DNA of 64,000 bases from Rhynchonema sp. JSB1_4 (lineage: Eukaryota > Nematoda > Chromadorea > Monhysterida > Xyalidae). Where the stretch lies: positions 1 to 64,000 of the forward strand of contig JASAMV010006370.1 in NCBI GenBank assembly GCA_030248065.1. The letters are read 5' to 3'. This document shows, piece by piece, positions 47,770 through 60,900 of the stretch; position 1 is the first letter of the stretch, and every line of letters begins with the position of its first letter. Position numbers and translations under genes: made by a program. The notes below the pieces were generated by a model. It made no database searches. It had not been told where the DNA came from and saw only the letters and a list, made by a program, of their open reading frames with translations.

Positions 47770-50700
47770 AAAAATAATACACGTGAAAAAAATTAACGTT
47801 GCGGAGACCACCATCGGAGACAACCATCGTAGACGACAAGAAAATTAGCCTTCAATGTTACAAGAGTTTATATTCACCATCGACACCAATAATAAAAATA
47901 TATACAGTATGTATTATATAAATTTGCGTATGTGATAATAGCATTATCCGTAATTTTGGACGAGTTAAATCTGCTTATGTACATAAAAGAGTCAATCATA
48001 AATACTGTACAGTCAAAATCAAAAAAGTTGATATTAAAAAGCGTGAAACTTATACATTGAAGTGTCCTTGAGAGGGAAATTCTATTGAATATTTATAAAC
48101 ATCAGCAACTTCTATGTTTAACTAAGATTCTTCAGATGATCCAAACAACTGTGCAGACAGTAGACGCTCAATAAGCTGCGGGCATCCTACGCGGTGATAT
48201 GCTAACAAAACTATGGAGTATTCATGCGAAATGTCTCTATTCACATCATACGGTAGTTCCGAATCGGATCTGTGATCAATATTAGCGCGCTTTCGTTTTT
48301 TTTTCAGACAAAATATCAAACTGGAGAAGTCTAGATAAGAGTGGTTTGGAACCCGGAAGCAAAATCGGTCGGTACATTTGCACTTTTTATACGGCATCTG
48401 CAGTTGTCACATGTGATGGATCCACGCCACTACTAACCGAAGTGCAAAAGCAAAGGGTGCGTAACATTACACTGCAGCCTCTTGTCTACTTGTCAGGAGC
48501 TATGTATTTAACTAAATTCAACTAAGGCGACAGGTAAAGGAAGCTGAGCTACGCAAGATTAGAATGTTTTGAAAACGTGATCAAAAATACAGTGACAACA
48601 TTCCACAAAACACGTGCTGTAATTCTCCACGCAGCTGGAAAAACATCAAATGTTCCACATACGCCAGAAAAAATTGAGACAATCGGTCAGAACCTGAGAC
48701 TTGCGGGCGGGCGACATAAAATTGAATCATACAACCATCAAACATAAAATTTGAAAAAGTCTGGTGATTCAAAAAGAATAGTGAAACAGATTACCAAAAG
48801 ATCGTCCGATAAAAAAACCAACCCGAACCTGACCAACGTTTGAGCGAGCGACCATACGGACATAACGAAATCCAATGGAAAAGATAATTCCGGTCGACAA
48901 AAAATATATAAACACTCGCATTCACGAACGGAACAATCATTTATAGCATGACCGTGATATCATGAGACCTTTGTCAGACACGCATCGCGCACACACCAGT
49001 AAAGTCGCATAATCCCCTGGTCAGCCTGTACATGAATATAATTAAAATTATTGATTTATTATCAGCGTGTAGAGACAAAGGGCGTGAGAGTGAAGTGACG
49101 GTGGTGCACTGAAAAAATATAATAAACCTACAGAAGTCGATCGAACTGAATTTAAAAAAAAGAGAAAATTTACACATGGTTTTCAATGATAATATATGGC
49201 AACAATTCGGTTCAGTGACAGAGATGGACCAGTAAACAAGCACAATCGAGCAACGTCGTGGCGGTGCAATGCTCTCCTCGGTAATTAGTGGGCACCCTTA
49301 TCGTGTATATGGCTTGTTGAATGACGTATACCCAACTTGAAAACAAACAACCAGTTTCATCGTATCATAAAACCGCGCAATAAAATCGCTAAAACGCACA
49401 ATCGCGACAATATATATAGTATTGGATAAATTCGATGATCAGATAGTTGTTTGGGCCAATTCTTGGGTAATTGACACGATAAATTGAAGGATTAATGGGA
49501 ACCACGATCAAAAATTACTTTATTGACCATCAAACTTGGTGATCGGTCCCGTTCGAGCACAAGGGTCGAATAGTTCACTAGCGTAAAACCGACATAGTGC
49601 GCGTGTCAATGTCAACCACCCAATAACAATAACAATACACAAATCTTTGACCACACAACAACAACGGACAGTGCTGTAGCCTGAATCATCAAGGTAGGTG
49701 CGTTCATCATCAATTGCTCACATGTGCGGTTGTGATGGGCGCTGGTTTTTCGATTGGTGACGCTGACGACGTAACGTTCTCGCTGGCATGTTCATGTTCC
49801 TCGTGTTCAGCTTCCTCAAGGTGCTCTAAAAACGGATAGATATCAATACAGTCAAACCTAGACATATAGCGAGTGAGCGGATGATCAATTCCCAAATTGA
49901 TGTAATGTTCCCAAGCAGACATAATGAACAAAATAATCGGATCCCGTTCTGTTCGCTATGTGGAGGATTGACTGTAGGAGGGATCACGGTAAAGTTGCTC
50001 GATCTAAATTGAGAAAAACATTTGGATGGATTCTTGTGTGGTCATGGTCAACACAATCTCGGCTCCAAGGCTCAGGAACCAGATTACCATGGACGCAACC
50101 GCACAGTGGGTGAGGTAAAGCACTTATGGTAAATTTCTAATTTCGTTGCCTCGTGCATTCTTACAGACGCAGGGAAACTCCCGTTCGAAGTCGAAACAGG
50201 CAACAAGATCAGCACGCAGTGAACAAGCCACGCAGCTGACACACACAGCTTGTGTGACTGAAACAGTCGAAACGCACGCGAGTTAGCTGTGCGGCTTGTT
50301 GACTGTGTGTTGAGCTTGGTGCCTGTTTCGACTTCGAACGGGAGTTTCCCTGCGTCGGTAAGAATGCATGAGGCAACGAAATTAGAAACTTACTATAAGA
50401 GCCCTTGCAAAAAAAGAATGCCAAGTCAATCTTCCCCCGTCCATAAAGAGCCCCTCCTGACGAAATGATGCGTCATTCATCTTACGAAACGACTTTAGTC
50501 AACCACTTCACAAGTGCCCAACCGCCGATAACGTCTATTGATACTGGTCTTTATGATTATAATTCTTGACTGACCGAAAATGCCGGGTCCAAGTTGTAGG
50601 GTTTGATTCCATCACCATGAAGTGGGCAACGGCGGTCAGCAGACCGAATTTTTGTTCACTTCGATTTTTAAAATTTCTTTCTTTCGACCGCGCAGCTAAA

Positions 50701-51021
50701 CGATCGTTTGCCTAAACTTTCCTGCTCACTACCTAGTGACCACGAAACATTTCCTGTCCCAGCCGCCTGAATACCCCAAAGAACAGGGCGTAAAGGAATA
50801 GGGTCCCAAAATGCTTGTGCGGCGGCTGCCACCAAATGTTGGGTATCCCTAATTAAACTCGGCAACTAAACTTGAAATCTGGCGCCTAGATTTGTTACGT
50901 TCAGGCGCCAGTGGCACCTAAAGTTTATGTCCGACAGTGGTTTTGGTATTAATTTAGATGACTGAACGTTTGTTTGGCACCTAAGAACTAGAGAGGTACG
51001 TACCCGTGGCACCTGGGTCGC
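47770..51021. other. Gene-poor stretch downstream of the AMPK gamma gene
   Basis: Two minus-strand frames read like possible exons: 48122-48397 (ending in a Ser/Glu-rich SSEES) and 49710-49931 (Glu/His-rich, from ATG 49922 or 49931), but neither could be linked to a gene. The segment 50820-50870 resembles the LTR/primer-site junction of an LTR element (tttggtggcagcc on the minus strand) and may be a remnant. Confidence 0.35.
50123..50399. repeat. MITE-like inverted repeat with 80-bp arms
   Basis: Arms 50123-50205 and about 50318-50399 are inverted copies (left arm begins cttatggtaaatttctaatt) around a roughly 115-bp centre that contains a weaker internal inverted repeat. No clear target duplication found. 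Confidence 0.75.
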
Positions 51022-54000
51022 TTAAAATAACAAACCCTGACCCGGATCCCAATCTACAGTCAACCCACCGGTCAAATCCTGTGCGAATCCGCCAGCACGC
51101 ATCACATCCGACAGTTTGTGTCGCACAACATCGTTCGGCGTGTTGTCCAGGACGAAGAATTTGAGTATATCCGACAAACTGCAATGTCGGTGTTTGATTA
51201 GATCAACGCAACTTTCGGTTTCCGTTTGTTAGTTCGTATACAAAACTCTGGTGAGCTGCCTAAAGGTCTTCTGTTCGGTATCGAACCCGGGGGTCTTTGG
51301 AGCGGGATGATTATGAATATTCACGGTTATGATTTCGATCAGTGTAAAAGCTGGTCCCACACAAGTAAACAAACAAACTCGTTGACAGAAATGAGAACTG
51401 CCAGAAGTATAGTTGCAAGTGAAAAAAAACCGTTTTTTTTCAGAGGCCAAAATAACGAACCGATATTTTCCGGGCACTGGAAAATATCGGAAATTTTTGG
51501 AAAAATTTTTAAATTTTCCAAAAGAACTTGGAGAGTCGCGAGATCAGTTTCTCAAACCGTGCAAAGACACCATTTTTTATATGTTTTAGTCGACTTGTCC
51601 AGCATGTCTTTTCCTCACGAGGAAATTTTAGACTATATTTTGCCCAAATGTACCCTATTTGAACCGGCGACCAACTTTTGGCCTGGAAAAAATCAGAAAA
51701 AACCGTTTTTTTGAAACAAGACGGTTTTTTTGAATAACATAATTTTCCGGAAAAGTTGCAACAACATTCAGAAGAGTTCGAACGAATGGGTTACGTGACT
51801 AACAACACAGATGCGATCACCACATTTGGCACAAGGATGCCTGAATCATCCAACCGTGTCAAGCCCCTCCCCCCACCTATACCTGACAATGCCGACCATT
51901 TTCTTGTCATTGTCAGTGATGAGCATTCGATGTATCTCGGCCTTGACCAGTGTTTCCAGCACCGTCGCCAGCGTGTCCGTCTCAACGCATGTGCGCACCC
52001 CTTCGAACCACTGCAAACACAACAACGGCTAGGTGTAGCAGGCTTATTGTGGAGTGGTTGACACACGTTATCGTTTGTTGACCAGCCCCGGATGATTAGG
52101 TGAAGTACTGCATTATTACGTATGAGGCAAATTTCCACCCCGTTCTGTCAACTACACATATATTTGTCTGCCACCAACCGTAATACACGTGTCTAATCTA
52201 AACATGAGCCGATAACCGAACCCTTCACGCTCCAACAAACCCCTCAATGTCCCCCAATCACCCACCCCAGATCGATGTTTCAACGCATCAGTGACGGTCA
52301 CATCCAAATCCCTGTACGCCTGGTCGGCAGCAAGTGTGATGACGTCAAACTTGGCATAGATGTCAATCACCCGACCCTGATCGTCGACCACTGGCACTGC
52401 GCTGATGCGATGTTCGAGGAAGAGGGAGAGCACCTTGATCAGCGGGGTGTCGGGCGACACCTGTGAATGCAATGCAAGAGAAAATCATCATCGTCAATCG
52501 GTATATTTGGACAATTCATCTTCTAGAATTTGGGCCAGGCTAAGAAAAAAACGTAATCATTTGGTGAAGCGGAATAACTTTCGCGCTGGCCGAAATTAGT
52601 ACGTCAACTCTGCCACAGCTCACAACCAAAATTTGCCTATGTCCATGCCAAGTCCATGTCGATGGATTTGCCTTCAAGGTTGAAAAAAACGGCCCAAAAT
52701 GTTTTGCGCCCATCTGCTAAATACTGCATCCAGCGAATGTGCAATAAACGGACTCGCTACTTTTTCTAGAATTCAACTCAATCGTCAATAAATACTCAAT
52801 GCCGACCGTTGTAATATCGCCCCAGGTGCCGATGCCGAGTTCGCGTGGCGTTTTGTCGAGGAACGGCGGTCGGGCCAGATCGTGAATCTGTCGAAGAAGG
52901 ATAATGCATAATACAATCGAAGGGAAAATCATCAAAAAAATATTAAGAGAACGAAACGTACGTATAAATGCAAGTATTTAATGATGCGTTTGTGCGTGAG
53001 AATGTAAGCGATGTTGCCTGATCGTCGGTCGAGCACCGGCAGCCGATGTATATGATTGGCACACAACATCTTCACCGCCGTGTACAGACTGCAAATACAG
53101 GCAGGTGAGCTAGCAAATGTAGGTAGGTAGGTGTATGTTGTGCTCGGGTTTCGACTTATTTTAAGCTGGTCAACACATGTCATCGCGCCACCACAATGTC
53201 AAATTTGAGGGTCACAAGACAGCTTCGAACTTGTTAGTTACTGTAACGGATTTAACTTGGTCGGATCGGTGTTGATGACAGTGGGCAAACAAATCCCATC
53301 TGACGAAAAAAGCACATCACGATGGTACACGGAAGTGGCGGACAATCATCAACACACCATCTGTTCTGGACTGTTGACAACATGGACTGATGCCAATATG
53401 CCCTCTGAGCCCGGCATTGCCGTTTGACGTAGACGAGGATTAATGCATAATTTTCAGTTTCTGTTAACATGTCCTGTGATCTGTCCTGATGTCCGTGATC
53501 TCTTTCTCTCTCCTTGGCGTTTCATGTAGCTTTTATTTGCTGTAGTCTTGTTATAACCAGTGTTGTAACTATTTTTATCTCCGTAATTGTCCCACCCGGT
53601 CTTGTAACTGTGCTTCTATCATTAATTTACGTGCATGGTTTTATGCGTCATGCGAGAGCAATAAACCAACCAAAAAAGCACATCAAAACGGTTGATATGA
53701 TACTAACTTTTCAGTGGGATCGATGGATATCAGTTGTGCTTTCGAGCGTTCCGCGCCCAGCATCACTTCTGCAAAATACATACCGTAACCCCAATACAAT
53801 ACCGTAAGCAACCCAAGCATTCCAGCGCGGTAATAGTGAAACATCACCTCTCCAGCTGACGATTTTGTGCTCTTCGAGCTCCTTGATGCTCTGCCCCGAC
53901 TGATCGGACCGATAGTATTTGTGCAATATGGCGATGAAATCCGTGATTGTCAGCATGCCCACAAATCTGCAACGAATCCAGAACTTTTTGTGAATTGTTG

Positions 54001-55583
54001 CATCTTTTTCTGGAAACTCTCAACAAAAATAACAATACCGTTGCAGTTCGCTGTTCCATAGTGGCGCCGCACGCACGCCGTTGTAAACCAGCGCGAAGAA
54101 CGCTTTGCGAACCTGCAATTGTTTGTACATATACTATACATTACATAGTATAAAGCGGGCTTTGGCGATATTGTCTGGTTATTCATAGCACACCAGGAAT
54201 GCGCTTGCGCTCTACAGGTTTTGTTTTCAAAATGACTTGCTGGCTCATTTGACCAAATCTACTGGCTCATTCTTATGTTTTTACTGGCTCAGTCAAACTC
54301 TACTGGCTCACTGCTGGTTCATTTAGCAAATTCTACTGGTACTGGCTCATTTCAAATTCTTGCAAAAATAGCAAAAAAAACCCTGGCCGCATACTCAGGA
54401 TGATCACGTGATAGGTCAGTCAGGGTATCGAAGTTGACGTAACGCAACACAAAAACATTCATATAATAACTAAATAACGACAAGAAAAGGAATCAACAAA
54501 GAACCAACCGGTAGTTGCGTGTCAAATACGACCAGTTTCGTACTGGTCGGAATCAGATCGTAACAACGATGGCCTTTCATGAACAGCGAATACACGTATT
54601 CGGGGTTTTCTGCAATCAAGTATGGATATTTTGTGTCACACCAATTATGATTTCGTCTAGAATGAATAAAACATCGATCAAAAGCGAAAAAAGACAAATA
54701 TACCTACCATTGATGATTTTCTGGATTTCCCACGGATCGCAGGTACCCTAAAATTGCAGTGGATGTTTGGTTAACGGTTCTTTTCAATCTACAATAATAG
54801 CACAGTTGCAGAGACGCCAAATTCCACACGTTTCCTTAGTACATTGTCCCCTCTTTGTATTGAAGCCTACATGACGAACTGCTGCTTTCTACAGAATTCT
54901 GACCACATGCATTGCATTGTAACCCGGGCCACTGTCCCAAATACCCCCGTCCCAACACCGACCAATGTCGGACAAATCAGCGCGGCTCTATTCGACGCAT
55001 CAATAGCGAGCATCTGACCGGCCCTGATTAACGGCAGACCACCCATTGTGGTCGGCATCGACATCCTTCTCAGATTGCTATGTCTGCCGCCATTAAAGCT
55101 CGACGTAGGCAGCACTACATAACGATTGTTCACATTCCCTCCGGCATTCAGATGCAATAAAGATGTGCTGGGCGAACTGTGCGCACTGGTGCTCTGCTGT
55201 AGCTGGCCGTTGCTGCCGATACTGCTATGTCGCGTCGTCGGTGACGGCTGCCCGCTGCAATAGCCGATCGACGCGCCAGAGTCCTCCCCCGTCGACATCT
55301 TGTGATGCGGCGGAGGAACGCCGGTTGTGCTCGCGCCCGATGACATCAGCACATGCGGACTAGCACTTGAACTGCGCATATGATGGTGCTGCGACCATTT
55401 GGGCGGTTTGAGGTTGGTGTCGACTGATATTGGCTTGGTGACATCCTCGTGCTCGTGCAACGGTTCCAATCCGTCCTCCACGTAACCAGCGGCGGAGGAA
55501 ACTGGCACTGGTTGACCGCTGCTCGGCGCGGACGGCCGACGCTTGTAGAGCGCCTTGCGAATGCCTTTCGATGGCGTGAACAT
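51022..55583 (-). CDS. AMP-activated protein kinase gamma subunit (four CBS domains)
   Basis: Energy-sensing regulatory subunit of AMPK; binds AMP/ADP/ATP. Eleven exons: 55583-54945, 54747-54708, 54609-54509, 54112-54039, 53966-53848, 53768-53708, 53088-52962, 52887-52807, 52460-52266, 52010-51883, 51178-51022. They sum to 1722 bp (573 aa). Landmarks: [21 protein letters not shown] (CBS1), then [43 protein letters not shown] (CBS2), [17 protein letters not shown] (CBS3), [17 protein letters not shown] and [12 protein letters not shown] (CBS4). These follow the animal gamma order throughout. A Ser/Gly/His-rich extension of about 210 residues precedes the core, as in long gamma isoforms. Most introns are 100-500 bp; one donor is GTCGGC. 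Shorter isoforms from inner starts are possible. Confidence 0.93.
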
Positions 55584-57198
55584 TGTGTATAGTCTTGTGT
55601 CTCGATCGAATTTTAAGTATTTCTTGTTCGGCAAGTGGCTGGCCCGATAGAAGAGTGGAAGAAATGCGAAACAAGAACCACAAGATAGAGCGGCGGGGGA
55701 TGACGCGAAAACACAAGATTGGTATGATTGTTTGGGCGATTGATTCGTAGAACGACAGTTGTAGTTGACCCGTATGATTGACAACGTATTGGGGGAGGGT
55801 GGCGCTCAGCCAACTACCACTAGTTTGTGGTTATGATTACGAGTTCGGGGTATAATTTCTCGACACGATTCTTATCCCATTTTGATTGTCTTCAGTAACG
55901 TCGGGGTAAAATAATTCACATACGACCGAATTCAGCGCATTTAATTGACTTTTGATTTGATGTTTCTGCAGCAGAATATCAGTTATTATGCAATTGGATC
56001 ACCAAAAAACAGTAGTTTGTTCATGGTGTCTCGAATTGATGTTTATAGGCATCAACAAAGCTGCAGAAAACACCTGAAGAGCAAGTGGTGTCACGTCTAG
56101 TTGGCACGTGAGCCACATACAGCTGATGCAATGAAACTATTAAAAAACATTTGCGCAAGGTGGGTTCTGTTCTGGTAAAAAGCAATCGCAAGCGCACTTT
56201 CAAAAGCGAGCGCCAAAAAATACCGCGAGCGCCCGCCGAAAAAATGCGCGAATCGCGCACAAAGACCACGTAAAGACATGGGAAACCAAAACAAACGCAA
56301 CGGTGGTATGTAAGCAAAAGCGACCAGCAGTAAAATCAGCAGCTGACTGCCGAGCCTGGTTAATGGGCACCACTACGAAGCTGCACTATAGAAGTATCAC
56401 ACACGGTACCCAACGTACGAAAGTAGTACCCAGTCATCCTTATCCGGCGTTATCAGTTTGCGAGCGCGTTGTCAGCGCCAAGCAGAACAAAACAACTAAA
56501 AATACGACAAGGGGCTGCGCATTTTTGCACTGCCGATCGGTCGCGATAATGTGAAACACATGTGTGACCAACGAGTGTTGGGCTTACTGTAAATGCGTTG
56601 ACACACATCGCGGGCACATGGACGATGAAAGCACATACAACCTAAAAACCGAGCGGCAGTACTGCGGCTGGGGTCCCTCAAAGGCATAGTATCTCCCCAT
56701 CACCCGCACGGTATGTGGCCCCCGCACTCAGGGTACAGCACCTTCCTCTCTCAGGTACGGTATATCGCCCAATTTTTCCGAAATTTCATCTTTCACCGCT
56801 TTTGGTCAAAAATTTGCGCGCCTTGCGCGATTCATTCGCATTTTAACCCATAAGAAACCAAAGTCGTGGGTACGGTGCCCCGGTATCTCCCACTGATTGG
56901 CCCCAACTTACGAACAGCAATAGCACTACCGAGCGGAGAATACAAGCGCCGAATCGACGACATCTGCCGCGATACTGCGCATGCTGAATTCAGCGTTTCT
57001 GCACACCAAAACTGAACTAATAGTGCAACAGAACCAAGAACATTGATCACAGAAGCGGTTTCATGATAAATTTATTACAGTTGGCCACCTGCAGGCCGGT
57101 GAACCTTTCATTCACGCCAGCGAGTGTGCCTGCCGAATGATGAATGCGCTCATAAATTCTACCTTAACAAGTATCGAACAGAACTTGTGTGCATTCGT
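55584..57198. other. Upstream region of the AMPK gamma gene
   Basis: No recognised gene. A decayed repeat at about 56650-56900 shares the tgcgcgccttgcgcgatt hairpin with the MITEs at 43-47 kb. The AMPK promoter must lie at the left end; no clear core element seen. Confidence 0.4.
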
Positions 57199-57206
57199 AT
57201 CACTGC

Positions 57207-57982
57207 CAGGGTTGGATTAAAAAATTTTTTTATTATCGAACTTTTTTTTTTAAACTTTTTAAAATTTTTTTTTAAAAATCACTTTTTTTTGTTCCGGACC
57301 CCCAAAAAATTGGTTTCTATAAAAATGAAATTTCTGAAATCATGTTACTTAGGTATGTTTTGAGGGACACTGAAGAGAACTTCTCCACTGACTTGAATGT
57401 TTATGTCGATCACCTGCGATCTAGCCCATTTGGTCACAACTTTGAGAACCCGCCCGAAGGTAACTCTGTGGGCATACATATATGACAAAGGGAAGACCAA
57501 CCTTCTGTTTGTGAATTTGGGGATAAATTTGAAGAGAGATAAAGAGTTACACCACACTCATGTTGTGTGACAAAAGCAACAAATGACAAATCCACACAAC
57601 TGCAAATAGGCGAGCAACGTGGAGTCTGTCGATAGCTTACGTCGATAGCTCAATAACTGCACAGTATACGGTATGGGGTGTCCTATATTATACGTGCAGC
57701 GATTGTTGGGATGTCTAGGAACTGTATGAGTCCATTACAACGCCATTTTAAACTGAAATATAAGCGCCGCAGGCGATTTTTTGAGAATGATGAGCAATAA
57801 AACGCATGAAAACATACATTTTTACCTTAAAAAAGTGAGAAAATAACGAAAAAAAGGGGAAAAATAATAAAAGAAAGTGGACTTACTTTTTAAAATTTTA
57901 AAATAAAAAAAGTGGCCAACTTTTTTTTAAAAAAAAAATTTTTTTTACAAAAAAATTTTTACTTTTTTTTAATCCAACCCTG
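57207..57982. mobile_element. hAT-type non-autonomous element, 776 bp
   Basis: Ends CAGGGTTGGATTAAAAA / TTTTTAATCCAACCCTG with a perfect 8-bp duplication ATCACTGC (57199-57206, 57983-57990). Long A/T runs lie just inside both ends. No transposase frame. Confidence 0.93.
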
Positions 57983-57990
57983 ATCACTGC

Positions 57991-60900
57991 AGGAATTCTT
58001 ACGGGAAGGATTCGGCACTTCGCGATCATTAATTTTCATTAACTAGAGATATACCGTCCTGTAATTAATCACCGACGTGCAAGCGTAAATCGTTTTCGCT
58101 CATTCCGGCCCAATTATTCAGCGCGCGAATTTCTGATACAAGTGTGGTTTCCACCGTTTAAACGGACAGAAATAAATTACCACACCATTTATCGGTTTGG
58201 TTCGACAATAATGCGTTAAAACTAAGGAAATAAATAGACAACAACATTCTTTAAAGATAAATTACGACTATTAATCACATTGTGGGCAGCAGGAGTCGAC
58301 TAGTCATCGTAAGAACCAGTTTTTTAGTTTCAATATCAAGCGCTCTTCACTTTAACGAACCAAACTAGCGGATCTATTTACGTATATATATATACATTGT
58401 ACAGCTGCTGAACTTATGAAAACAGCATGATGGTCTTGGACTCTCAGGCGTCGTAAATATGGAAAGAATAAAATTTCAGCGTGCAATGCCGCACTAAGCG
58501 CGGACCAAACTTGTCTCCTTATGATACAAAAAATAACAAATTCCTGTCAAAACAAATTTACCACAACGATGCAAAATATGAAGTTTGCACAGTTTATGTT
58601 GGCAAGGTGCGCGGAGCTGGAATACAGGACGAAACGTTGAGTTGGCAAGAAAACCTATATTTGTTCAAGGTCACACATGAACCAGCGCGCTAGATCATGG
58701 TGGTGATATGATATGGGGAATTATACACTTGGCTAATCGATAAAGCCAGCCAATGATTTCGCACCGTTGGACATCGAAATTTCAAGTCCCAAAAATAAAA
58801 TTGAAACGGATCTACGCGGAAACACATAAAGCATCAGCGAAGCTGTCAAGTGTCAACCATTCTACAATCAGCCTTGCTTATGAACACTATGTAGATTCAC
58901 AGATACGGACAGTGATGGAGAGGAAATTAAAAGTTTTATAAATCCAATCCGTAGACAAAAAAGTTGCGGGAAGCACGGGCGCACAGCTTACTCTCACACT
59001 GACAAAACATGAAACGTTTGTGATAAAAGGTAATTTGCTGTGCGCAAGCAACACACAATATGGTTCAACAGCGCAGGTCACATACAGTACGGCAGCAAAC
59101 AGAGAGCGGAGCACAAAGATGCAATCTGGCAATTTTCTGCCGGCACCGTATTCTGATAAGCAAGCCCATTGCATATAAGCAGCCACGTGATGACAACCTG
59201 CTTATCAGCTTGGCCTTATTATTTTGGGAAAAAATCGCAGACCTTGTCCAAACAAAAAACATCTTTCGTTACATTTCGGAAGACAATGCAAGTCAACGGT
59301 TCCCGGTCAGCAACAGCAGCAACGGACTTTTGACCGGCATCACACAAAATTAAATCCTGCGGCTTGAAACAGGGAGCACGCATACACAGAAACACAAGCA
59401 CCATCCTAATCAGATTTATATTTGAGCCACAAAGCAGGCGAGACAAAAAAATGCACGAGCGCACTGATAAAAAAAGTCGCAGCGCACTGCACGCGATATG
59501 ATTCCGCGAATATACTCTATGGGCGCTATATTCAGTGAGTGGTTTGGCATGACAGGGGAGGGGACGGTACATTTCTTAAAGGGAGAGCTGCTCAATACTT
59601 GCACACAGCACACTTCGGCTGGGATCAATACAGTAGTAAGAAGGGGATTGTACACAGGGGCCTTGGCCCCCCTTTGGTCAAAGTGGCCCTTGAAGGGGCA
59701 CCACTTCGGCGAGAAGGAAAGAGGACCCCTAATATCGCAGGATTTTCACTCTGATACACTTCATGGGTCCAAAAATCGCGTGCGATGATACACTCATTTC
59801 CATATAATTCGGTTGTCGCGCGTGCAAAACGTGCTAAATGTTCGCATGCTCTTATTTTGTACGGTTTTTGACTTAAATCGCCCAATAAGCACCGGATAAA
59901 AACAATTTTTAAAAATTAAAAATGTACTTGATAAAACTGACTTTTGGGATTTGCCCCTTTGGCTGAAAGCTGGATCCGTCACTGGGTTGTACGTTACCCG
60001 ACAACCCCACACGACACAAGCCTCTCTCCACATATGCAGACTCATCATGCGCTCATGTGCATACGCGTACTGTTAGACAAGGGGCCTTGAATCATGTCGT
60101 CAACGCAAGTCGTCAACTCTCGTTTTGTCGTCAACTTAGCGGTATAATGCCACAATTCTTTTGGGAGAAACTTTCCAACGCGTTGCCTGATCCGTAAAGC
60201 GCATGACGCGTGCACTGGCTATAGCGGTCACGTGACTTCCGTAGCCAGTGCACGCATGATGAGCTTTACGGATCAGGCAACGCGGTTGAAAAGTTTCTCC
60301 CAAAAGAATTGCCAGAGTATATATATTTCATTCATTCAGGCCAACTTCAGTCGACGACCACGGTTGACGATTTGCGTTGACGACAAAACAATTAGCCGAC
60401 AAGAGAGCAGCGCAGTTGCGTGTGCGCGGGGAGAAAAACAACAGTAGACTGCAGTATGATGGCGCACGCAGGCAGTGAAGCGAGCCAAATCCGAAACCGA
60501 GGTCATTTCTTGCGCAATCCATACGGTTCAACGTTCGCGTTATGGCAGACGCCTATCACACCTACATACAATCACAAACAGCTACTAATAAATGACACAA
60601 ATTGTATGGCTGTGTGGACCCGTCGGGCACGACTGAAGTTGGTAATAGAATCGTATACAGCACAGAGTGGTCCAAAAAAAGATCACCACCACTATGTATA
60701 TATGCATATGGATTGGTCACGTAACTCAACAAGTGGGATAAGCTTTGTTTGAAAGCCACGTCAGCTCGCGCGGTATCTCCGATCCAACCAGTAGGATACG
60801 GGACCCACCACCGTGCAAAATAAATAGTGCTGGAAAATACAGGTCGACGGAACAAAACAGCAAACCATAGCCGGCGTGAAGCCATTTGTGATTTTCTAAT

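Noticed and set aside
50650..50870. Minus-strand frame with an LTR/primer-site-like edge
   Set aside because: No second LTR, Gag or Pol remnant nearby; kept only as a possible fragment.
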